Shown piece by piece: positions 11,501 to 23,664 of a stretch of DNA of 64,000 nucleotides (its first letter is position 1; each line of letters opens with the position of its first letter). A program made the position numbers and the translations under genes. Source of the stretch: Flabesymbios commensalis (lineage: Eukaryota > Annelida > Polychaeta > Terebellida > Flabelligeridae); the NCBI GenBank assembly GCA_964017125.1, contig OZ024905.1:36488416-36552415 (forward strand). The letters are read 5' to 3'. A model generated the notes under the pieces. That model was not told the DNA's origin. It saw nothing but the letters and a program-made list of their open reading frames with translations, and made no database searches.

Positions 11501-14500
11501 ATAATTAAATCAACTCCACACAAGAAAGGCTAGACTGTGTAGGCTAAAGTTGGTATACAAACTAGACCTTACATTTGCATAGCAAATATAAAAAAGTCTC
11601 CACCTTCCACAATTAAAAGTTTATTGCCAATGCAGTAACAATGGGGCTATATGACAGGAGTTCCATGGCTGTCATCTTGGATATGCGAATTAGCTACTTT
11701 TTTAGGGCATTCCTTCAGAGGGCTCAGCTGTGTTAAAAAACAATTTGAGAGGATTCGATGAATATTGGTGACTGGAGAGTGTTTGGGTAAAAATAGTTGT
11801 TGAATTTAAATATGCAAATTAGCCCATGGCACCTATCTTGAATATGCAGATTAGCTGATGTCTAACTCAACCAGGATTATTCATTAGAAAGTGTTCAGAA
11901 AAAAATTCACGAAGATAGGATGAATATTGACGACTGGAGAGCATTTACTTCGATCTTGGATATGCAAATTAGCCCATGACGGCCATCTTTGATATGCAAA
12001 TTAGCTGATTTTCAAACTTTAGTAAGATAATCCATCAGAGGGTGTTCAGAAAAAAAATTGCGAAGTTCGGCTGAATATTGGCCACAGGAGAGCTTTCACG
12101 TCGATCTTGAATATGCAAATTAGTCCATGGCTGCCATCTTGGATATATATATGGGCAAAGCCCGCGACTTCAAGAATCATGTGACCCCAGCATTGTTCTC
12201 GTTTGTAGTGACCTCCACTTATGTTTAACCAGTTTTATCATTGAACTCATGCATAGACCTTTCAGAAAATGTATACATGTAGTTATCCATAGCCTAGACA
12301 AGAAAAATTGTGCTTTTCACCACTGGAATGCCATAAAAATGACATTTTTGTCATGTCGCCAGCCTAAATTTTTGTTTTACACAGGTTACTGTTCATGAGT
12401 GGGTGCAGTTTTTGGAAGATAAATTGTTTGAATTTGACGAACATATAGTAGTGATTGTATTGAAAAAAAAAATTCCCCAAAGTAATATATTGTCCCTTGC
12501 AAAATTGAATTAATGTTCATGTCGCCACAAAATAACAGAATACGTTACACTTGAGTTAGTTAGTTGTTTTTATCTGCCAAAAATTCTAAGATCAACTAAA
12601 GTTCCTTGCTGTGTGATGAATATGTCATCTAAGGTAGGTATGTAAGAGGACATAAAAAAATTCTGTGATACCAATAGTACTACTCTTGCAATAATCAATA
12701 GAAACAAGCAGACGCTATTAATTTTTTAAGAAAACAGAGTACGTTACATGGACATAGTGATATGCACACTAAACAACAAATGGCCCTTTAGTAACTCATT
12801 AGGTATGTCTCCACGCAGCAAGTAAAAATTTAGCCTGCTACTGAACCCAGCTTTACAATTGTGCAAAAAGAAAAAAAAATCCAGGATATTTTGCTCTTCA
12901 CTAAACAATGTTGTAAAAGTGCATTCTGTTTCGTAACAAAAGTACAAAACACTCCCACTTTGTATGATACAACTATTTACTGGATATAGTGACACTTAGT
13001 ATCATCACTTTATCATAACATGAATTATGTTAGTTATGTAACGTATTTTGGTAAAGTATTTTGCATTTTTATTGGAAACATTAATCAACAGACACAAACT
13101 GACAGAAACTCAGTATATATTGTCATAGAAATAATAAAAAATGTGCTTAGACAAAAAAACAACTCGAGTATTGAATGTGGCAGTGTGTAATAACGTCCAT
13201 TATACACACAAAAACAGAATACATTACTTTTATTCTGATAATGCTTTTGTGTCTGGTGGAGTATAGTAGAATAGTAGATACAATAAGTCTGTTGACAATG
13301 ACACACACAATTTTTTGTATTGCCTAGATTTATTTTAAACAATATTGAATAGGTATTGAAAATGTACACACTACTGTTCTTATCAGGAAAACACTAAATT
13401 AAAAATACACTACTATTTTGAAAAACCTTTATATCTCGTATACTGCAATGTATCAAGACCATTGACACTTAAAAACATTAAAATTACATTATTAAATTTA
13501 ATTGCGCATGTTTTTATTTTGAATAGTATTTGTACAAAAATGCCCAATACATATCAGATATTTTGGGAAATGCTTGAACTATAAAAAAATGTAACGTATT
13601 CTGTGTGTGTTTTTTGGTGCTTTTAATTGTTCATTTAAAAAAAATGATTAAAATTGATGTTTCATACTTGGTATCTCAATTTTTTAGGACAAGAAAAAAT
13701 AATTTCTAAATTTTAAAATAAAGTTGCAAAAAGAGATCTAGTGAGAAGTTGATTTTTTGATATGTAGCTTGTGGAAAAGTCTTGAAGTGGCGGGCTTTGC
13801 CCATATGCAAATTAGTTGATTTTCGAACTTGAGCAGGATAACCCATCAAAGGATGTTCAGAAAGATTAGATGAATATCGGCGACTGGAGAGAGTTCACGT
13901 CGATCTTGAATATATGCAAATTAGCCCATGGTTGCCATATTTGATATGCAAATAAGCTGATTTTCAAATTTAAGGAAGATAATCCATCACAGGGTGTTCA
14001 GAAAAAAATTCACGAAGATCGGATGAATATTGGCGAATGGTAAGCAATCAGGTCAATCTTGAATATGCAAATTAGTCCATGGCTGCCATCCTGGATACAT
14101 GTATGCAAATTTGCTGATTTCCAAACTTAAGCAGGATAATCGATTACAGGGTTTTCAGAAATTTTTTTCGAAGATTGGATGAATATTGGCGACTGGAGAG
14201 CATTCACGTTGATCTTGAATATGCAAATTAGCCCATGGCTGCCATCTTGGATATGCAAATTAGCTGACTTTCGAACTTAAGCAGGATAATCCATCAGAGG
14301 GTGTTCAGTAAAAAATTGCAAGGATCGGAAGAATTTTAGGCACTAGAGAGTGTTTATGTTTCATATCGATCTTGAATATGCAAATTAGCCCATGGCTGCC
14401 ATCCTGGATATGCAAATTAGCTGACTTTCGAACTTAAGCAGGATAATCCATCAGAGGGAGTTCAGAAAAAAAATCGCAAGGATCAGATGAATATTGGGGA

Positions 14501-17500
14501 CTGGAGAGGTTCACGCTTTACATTGATCTTAAATATGCAAATTAACCCATTGCTGCCATCTTGGATATGCTAATTAGCTGATTATATATTTTCGAAATTA
14601 AGCAGGATAATCAATCAGAGGGTGTTAAAAAAAAATTCGTGAAGATTGAATAAATATTAGCGACTGGAGAGCGTTCACATAGTCAAATTGTTGAAGAATA
14701 ATAATAACAACAATAGACCTGTAGACAGCATTAAAACAAAAAGTCTCTAACACAGAGTGGGTGAAGACTTAAAAAGTATATCCCTTGTAAAATTTAAATT
14801 CAATTGGTAGCTTGTATCATACAAAAATTACAAACCACCAACCATTATGTGCTGTGGTATATCCCCACGTATAAATGTGTATGCACTTGTATCTGATAAA
14901 ACACTTAAAACTAAAACAGATGCATGCATTTATAGATAAATGAAGAGAGACGGTGCGCACTTACCATATTTATTGTTAAAAACGCCCATATTCCAATACT
15001 AGCCCACACCCCCACCCCCAATTTAAAAATAAAATCCGCGGTCATGTACACTTTATCATCACCCATCCCCCCTGTAATCTTAGGGGGTATTCTAATTATC
15101 GACGCGACGAGTGCTTAAGACTTTGGTCATTGTTATAAAAACATACTATTCTCATGGAATAAGCGTTAAATAACATGACTTCTCCAGCCACAGAGTCACT
15201 CAGCTACTGACTTGACACCCCCCAACTCTCCCACCCTTTGTGAACAATTGTCCCCTTTTGGCATCATTTTTTCTGCGCGGCTTAGTAAACCACCAGGGGT
15301 CTCTTTACATATGTATCAATAAATGTTTGAATATGGGATGGGGGTCATTGAGAATGATTGTTACTATGTGACTTAAACGCCCAATTACTTCTAGTCACCA
15401 CAATTTATCTGAGTCATATATCACTATATAATTATCCAAGCACCAGTTTGATGGACTGACAAGCTTAAAAATTTAATTCTTCATACTTTCATCTCCTTCA
15501 TACATAATACATTCCAAACAATATTTCTTCACATAAAAAAAAAATGTAGTTATAAGTAGATGAAGAGAGACAAATTAAGAGTACTTGTATCAGGTGACAC
15601 ATCCGATCCTGATATATGCTGTGCAGATTTATTGTAAAGCTTGGCAAATGCTTCTGGACCTTCCCTAATGCTGGGACCTAAAAAGACAAAATACAGGATG
15701 TACAGTTAATGCCACTCTGATGATGTAACCAAATTCAGTATCTTTTGGCACTTTATTAAAATTTAAAAAATACCAAATTACACCAATAAACTAGAAATAT
15801 TTTTTCTCATTACGTAGCGAAAACAAAGCATCTCCTCCTAAATTAGCATTAGAGCAGCACCAGTATGATCTGTAAAGCTGGCGATAAGGATTTCACTTCA
15901 AAAAAACTTCTACAGTTATTGCACTGATTTGAAGTGCTAAATATATTTTTTATATAGTTGTATCATTTACCCATTCCCCCCCCCCCTCAAAAAAATGGCC
16001 TACCAAAACGAAAGTGTTATAAAGCTGAACCGTGATGTGGTTATTAAAATAACTGCACAATTATAAGCCCCCCCAAAAAAAAAGTAAGATTAACATTTTT
16101 GTTCAAAAACTCCCCCCACCCCCACATCACAGAAATTCATTAAAAATAGGCAATCACAAATGAAAACAAGACAACATAAGTCCAGGAGCTCCCGCTCCGA
16201 ATTAGAATTTGATTTAAGCAATTTTGTATAGGGCTATTAATGTAGTCCTAGTCTAGGTCAAAAATCAAGACGCAAGACAACTAGGTCTAAGAAGCCCAGT
16301 CTAAGAGTAAGATAAGAACTAGACAGTCTGTCAGAGATTGCAAACCTCCATTGAAATTAATGATCCTAATCAGTATCCCAGTAATGGTCTACCTATCTGG
16401 TATGGTTTACCCGATATCAGGCCAATCGAGTTAACTAATAGCTGATTTAAGGTCATTTTTAATTCGATATAAATTAGTTAAAAACTTAGGGTGCATCCTC
16501 CCCCGAAACCTCAAATTTTGTTTTATAGTAATGGACTAACATCTGACACAGTTTGCAAAATATTGGGCATGTGAAAGTAAATAATGGCCGATAGAGGGCC
16601 ATTTTGAATTTGATCAAGTCAAAATTTTCCAAGATGCATCCTCAGCTGAAATCTCACATTTCATTCTATAGTAATGGTCTAGCCATCTAGCATGGTTTAC
16701 CAAATATCGCCCATGTGAAAGTGAATAATGGCCGATAGGAGGCCATTTTGAATTTGATCAAGTCAAAATTTTTCAAGATGCATCCTCTCCTGAAATCTCA
16801 CATTTTGTTTTATAGTAATGGTCTAGCCATCTAGTACGGTTACTAAAAACCGGCTATGTGAAAGTAAATAATGGCTGATAGGCGGCCATTTTGAATTTGA
16901 TCGAGTCAATTTTTTTCAAGATGCATCCTCTCTTGTAATCTCACATTTTGTTTTATAGTAATGGTCCAGCTATCTAACACGGTTTAACAAATATCAGCAA
17001 TGTGAAAGTAAATAGTGGCCGATAGGCGGCCATTTTGAATTCGATTGAGTCGAAAGTTTTTTAAAGGCATCCTCTCTCTAAACGTCACATTTTGTTTTAT
17101 AGTAATGGTCTAGCTATCTAGCACGGTTTACCTGCTATCAGGCCTATCGAGGTAAATAATGCTGATTGTCGGCCATTTTGAATTCGTAAGTTGAAAATTT
17201 TCAGGGTGCATCCTCCCCCGAAAACTCACACTTTGTTTTATAGTAATCAGGTAATGGTACAGCCATCTAGCACGGTTTACCAAATATCAGCCATGTGAAA
17301 ATGAATAATGGCCGAAAAGGCGGCCATTTTAAATTTGATCAAGTCAATTTTTTTCAAGATGCATCCTCATTTGAAATCTCACATTTCGTTTTACAGTAAT
17401 GGTCTAGCCATCTAGCACAGTTGACCAAATAACGGCCATGTGAAAGTGAATAATGGCCGATAAGCGGCCATTTTGAATTTTATCGAGTCTAATTTTTTCA

Positions 17501-20500
17501 AGATGCATCCTCTCCTGAAATCACACATTTTGTTTTATAGTAATGGTCTAGCCATCTAGCACGGTTTACCAAATAATGGCCATGTGAAAGTGAATAATGG
17601 CCGATAAGCGGCCATTTTGAATTTTATCGAATCGAATTTTTTCAAGATGCATCCTCTCCTGAAATCACACATTTTGTTTTATAGTAATGGTCTAGCCATC
17701 TAGCACGGTTTACCAAATAACGGCCATGTGAAAGTGAATAATGGCCGATAAGCGGCCATTTTGAATTTTATCGAGTCGAATTTTTTCAAGATGCATCCTC
17801 TCCTGAAATCACACATTTTGTTTTATAGTAATGGTCCAGCTATCTAACACGGTTTAACAAATATCAGCAATGTGAAAGTAAATAGTGGCCGATAGGCGGC
17901 CATTTTGAATTCGATTGAGTCGAAAGTTTTTTAAAGGCATCCTCTCTCTAAACGTCACATTTTGTTTTATAGTAATGGTCTAGCTATCTAGCACGGTTTA
18001 CCTGCTATCAGGCCTATCGAGGTAAATAATGCTGATTGTCGGCCATTTTGAATTCGTCAGTTGAAAATTTTCAGGGTGCATCCTCCCCCGAAAACTCACA
18101 CTTTGTTTTATAGTAATCAGGTAATGTTCTAGCCATCTAGCACGGTTTACCAAATATCAGCCATGTGAAAATGAATAATGGCCGAAAAGGCGGCCATTTT
18201 AAATTTGATCAAGTCAATTTTTTTCAAGATGCATCCTCATTTGAAATCTCACATTTTGTTTTACAGTAATGGTCTAGCCATCTAGCACAGTTGACCAAAT
18301 AACGGCCATGTGAAAGTGAATAATGGCCGATAAGCGGCCATTTTGAATTTTATCGAGTCTAATTTTTTCAAGATGCATCCTCTCCTGAAATCACACATTT
18401 TGTTTTATAGTAATGGTCTAGCCATCTAGCACGGTTTACCAAATAATGGCCATGTGAAAGTGAATTATGGCCGATAAGCGGCCATTTTGAATTTTATCGA
18501 ATCGAATTTTTTCAAGATGCATCCTCTCCTGAAATCACACATTTTGTTTTATAGTAATGGTCTAGCCATCTAGCACGGTTTACCAAATAACGGCCATGTG
18601 AAAGTGAATAATGGCCGATAAGCGGCCATTTTGAATTTTATCGAGTCGAATTTTTTCAAGATGCATCCTCTCCTGAAATCACACATTTTATTTTATAGTA
18701 ATGGTCTAGCCATCTAGCACGGTTTACCAAATAACGGCCATGTGAATAATGGCCGATTGGCGGCCATTTTGAACTTTGACAAAATGAATTTTTTCAAAAT
18801 ACATCCTCTCCTGAAGCCTTACAATTTGTTTTATAGTAATGGTGTAGATATCTTGAGCGGTTTTCATGATATTCCACAATATCAGGCCTGTCGAGGTGAA
18901 TAATGGCTGATAGGCGGCCATTTTGAATTTTATCAACTTCAAATTTTTCAGGATGCATCCTCTCCTGAAACCTTACAATTTATTTGATAATAATGGTGTA
19001 GCTATCTTGAGCGGTTTTCATGATATTCCGCAATATCAGGCCTGTCGAGGTGAATAATGGCCGATAGGCGGCCATTTTTTATTTTATCGACTTGAAATTT
19101 TTCAAGATGCATCCTCTCCTGAAACCTCACAATTTGTTTTATAGTAATGGTGTAGCTATCTTGAGCGGTTTTCATGATATTCCGCAAAATCTTTCAGTCG
19201 GATTTACCGATGTTATAAATTAGGTCAAAGTGCTGGGTCAACTTCAAGGTCAAGGTCCAAAAACCTGAAAAGGCACAACTAGGAACCTTAGAGAACATGT
19301 ATGTGCAATATGACTGTCATCGGCCCAGTACTTTTCGAGATCTGCTCCGGAAACGAAGTGCGCGTCAAAACGTCTAAATAGGTCATAGTTCTGAACCAGA
19401 AGTAGGTCAAAGTTCAAATACCTCAAAAGGCACAACTAGACCCCCTAGGGGTGTTGTGTGTAAAATTTGAAGACAATCGGACAAGTACTTTCAGAGATAT
19501 GCTCCGGAAACGAATTGTTTACGGACGGCCCAACGGCCCAACGCCGTCACATCATCATTTTCTCCTCTGCAACCTTGCGTATTGAATTCAGATTAAAAAT
19601 ATTTTAACCCGTCCATTAGCCACCTGGAAGTAACCCACATACCAAAAATTGTTATCCTAGCTTATTTTCTCACAAAGTTATAGGCAAAAGAAAAGGCAAA
19701 AAAAAACGGAGGTAGAATCCATAGCTCCCTTCGCTCACCTACGGTGACGGCGGGAGCTAAAAAGAAATCAGTGATTCAATTGCTTGTAAAAAGAAAAAAA
19801 AAAAAAAATGTCTGAGAATCACTTCCGAACTCAGGAAGCATCCAACCTAACAAGGGATGTTTAATGGCACATACTATTTTCGTTATAAAAAAGAAAAAGT
19901 TATGATTACCTTTATTTCTGCGACAAGTACGATGCCCACGTCGTGGGTGCTGGTATGATTCATCTGAGGAGCTTAAGTCACCTGTATATGCTACAACATA
20001 CAAATAATCTATAAAACTTAAAAAAAAATTTATAAATTAATACATCATAAATTAATCCATCTCTCAGTTAGAAATTGAATGTGTATACATTTATGTTTAC
20101 ATAAAAGATGGTGAGTAGTTTTGAAAATGATATAGTGAAGTTCAACACTTCATTGTCAATTGTTAATACTGTGGATAGGATAATATTCGTGATATTTTAG
20201 ATTTCTTGAAATTCACGTGGACAAATTCACAAATTCTTATTACAGTAGTGCTACTTACCATGGAATATGACTGACACTACAGTACAACCTACTATCAACG
20301 GCCACCCTAAATGTTGGCCAAAAGTGGCCGTTGGGAGGGTTTGGCTGCTCATAAAAAATAATAGGAAGGGGGAGGGGTTGAAAAAAATAGAAAATAAATA
20401 AAAGAAAAATAATAAATAAAAATTCAAAGTCAGGGGTCATTTTCAACTGCAGTAATATCAAAAGATATAACTATTTATTGTTTACAAAACACTAAATTAA

Positions 20501-23500
20501 TCAAAAATTGTGCATTATTTCTTTTAAATTAACGCTGATGGAAGGGGATTACAAACGGACCCTTGATCTCTGAGATAATGTGATTCCGCCATTGTTGAGT
20601 TCTTGGTCAAAGTGGGCATGACTATTAGCTGAATAAATCAAGTTCCAACTTCCCCTCTGCATGCTCTGTCCAAAATATTACACCTCTACTCTTAGGTTCT
20701 AACTATTAAGTAGCCGTACTCTAGACTACACAGTAGAATAATTTGATTTTTTAAATTTATAAAGTATAGCAGTGGTGTTTGATCTATGCCTATTCTATTG
20801 TTATTACGCCTAATAACAAGTGGCCGCTCCACTATGCTGAAATGCATGGCAGCATATCGCCAGCAGAGTACTGCTGGCCACTGCATAACGTATATTCACC
20901 AGGTGGCGTTATAGGAAGAATCTGAAGTGTAGAAATCTGTGAATTAGATTAACCGCTACCGGAAGTAATCTCGACCAGAAGCCAGGTCTAGTAGTAGATT
21001 GCAAACATTGTATTCAGAATACAAAATGATTAAAAAACATTAAAATGTGAATCGCTAAAGTTACTAGTCCCGAGGTGACTATCATTTAGTATAGAATACA
21101 ACTGTAGTCATTAAAAGTTTGGTCGAACAGACACTCCATTTTAAAATTCTCTATGTTGCTGTAATGCCGAGTTAAAAATGGATTTTTGGACAGAAAATAC
21201 TGGCCGGTGACCGCATTTTGCAGTGACCGGTCATTGGAGAGTCTTAACAGTGAAAATGTGATCGGGAAATTGGTTTTGTGACAGTTAATTGGGCTGGCCG
21301 ACCATAGTTGTGACCACTTGGACCGAGTTTCACTGTACATTCAAATATACCTATGACCTCTGAGAAGAAAGCTAAATATACATTAGGAGAATGTGTGTGA
21401 AAGTGAATAAAAAAATGTATAACAGCACTACATTACATTGCCACGTTACATTGACATCAGCTAACACAGGAAGTTACTACAACGCTGACTAAAAGTTGTC
21501 CTGGTATCTTCGGCACTGGCTCATTAAAAACCAACATATATGCGCAACAGCCAACATTCACGAAAAGTCCTAAAATCACAAATACTCAATAATGTAAAGG
21601 TGCAAAAATTATCCAATCTACAGTATATTGTGATTGTATGCAATTCACATTGACAGGTAACAAACTTCAATATTCTGTTACTGTGACTTGGAATGATTAG
21701 CAGTACCTGCATCAGATCGTAGGGGATAAGCCTGGTTGGCCACACTGTTATCAATGAGTGACACTATCTTTGTGTGGCTGTTCATTAAAGCCAAGGACCT
21801 TGCAGTATCAGAAGACAATGTCTTCACATTGACATCAACTCCCTAAAATATAAAATTGTATTTCAGAAAAACATTTTAATATTTATGAAGAGGTATATAA
21901 AAATAGCACTGAGAATCCAATGAGAAACACCTTTTATTCCATGCATCATGACAAATTGCTAGCAAATGAATGTAATTTAAGAAAGTTTTTTACAAGATAT
22001 CCAAACTATTGTGATGTTTAACATTATTAAACCTGACATATTCTCTAAAAATGAGACATACTTATGGTACTAAAATGTTTCTGCTTTCACTATAAGACAA
22101 AAAAGCCAAACTTACATGTTGTAGAAAACCTTGGACAATGATTTCATGCCCAGCAGCTGCCGCCTCAATGAAAGGTGTTGTACCTCTTGTTGGCTCACTG
22201 TCAGACAGAAACATATTATAACTACACATATATGATGTAACAGGTTATAAAATAAAATGGTCAGGGCTAGACACTAACTGATTGAACCTTCTTGCCCAAA
22301 GGGCATGACAATTTTCGGGGTACTTGCTCCCCTAATTATTCACTTGCCCGACTTGCCACTGAAATGCGTTGTATGTCGTTGAAATTTAAAATGCTGCAAA
22401 TTTAAGTTATTGTCCAGGGGGCCCACTGTCTGTAATTTTTTACTTGCCCCACCTAAAATCGGTTGCCTCAGGCAATCAGGCAACCGTTAGTGTCAAGCCC
22501 TGATGGTCATAAAATTTCTAAATGAAATAATATTATTGTCCATGAAAGCTACCTGGATATTTTACGTGAGTGAGAAAATAACAGAAAGCACTAAGGATAC
22601 TTACATTGAATGTTAACGGTGCTAACAAATAACACTTCAATCCAGGTGTGAACGAAATATAATATCCATTATATTTTAAAACTCTTTCAAGGAACGCTGG
22701 TAGCCCAGCAAACACGAGGCTTTGATCCAGTGTTGTTTTAATGTTAGTACACTGTCGACGACGCTGGCCAAACAATAAAACAACACTGGATCAATGCCCC
22801 TTGTTTGCTGGGAGAGGCCTTTGCTTTCTGGAGTAAGTAAGTAAATTAGTGATTGGAATAGGTTTGGAATTCCTTAATCGATAATCTAATCGAATACATT
22901 GGCTGGTAAAACCAATGTATGATCAAAGTCAATCAGTTGAGTAGAGTTTTTTAATCAGATACACACATATATGTGTAAAATGAAAACAACAATGCAAAAT
23001 ATCTATATCAGGTATGATATTAACATTGTTATAGCAACATTGCGACCATTGTTCTAAGAATATGTGTGCGTATTTGGACAACTGAGTCCGCTGAAAGTAA
23101 TATAAACCAGACTAACAATGAATCAGTCCATGAATAAATTTTTCATTGAAAATCAAGTAATAATATTTATAATCGAAAATCATAATTAGTGTACCAAATG
23201 ACAGATCATCAATTATGATAGGTTATAGGTCGTCACATCACTAGAATAACAACCAAAAGATTTCAAATTAACCATCATTTGTTGTTGTTTTTCATTACAT
23301 AATTATATATATCTAATCAAAATGTGTGAGAAAACTCAATAAGCATCAGAAATAATAGGTATCAGCTGTTTTATTTATCCAATGGCCTAATATCACCTCC
23401 ATCGCCATAACCATAACCATGATAATGCCAATATTGACAGATGAATGTTGAGATATATATGTCACAGATAAAACATCAAACCAATCTGATCCATAAATAA

Positions 23501-23632
23501 GTTTATGCAAATAATTCTGCCAAATAATATTTTTTACAAAATAATAATGCTCGTTAAATAGGTAGATTAGGAAATATTAAAGATATCTGCCACTGAATCA
23601 TGTCTACATAGTACTTGTAAGTTTGTAATCAT

Positions 23633-23664
<32 letters not shown>

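Noticed and set aside
16491-19195. CRISPR-like regular repeats
   Set aside because: The 144-bp units are contiguous with no unique spacers, and the DNA is animal nuclear. This is the satellite core of a mobile element.
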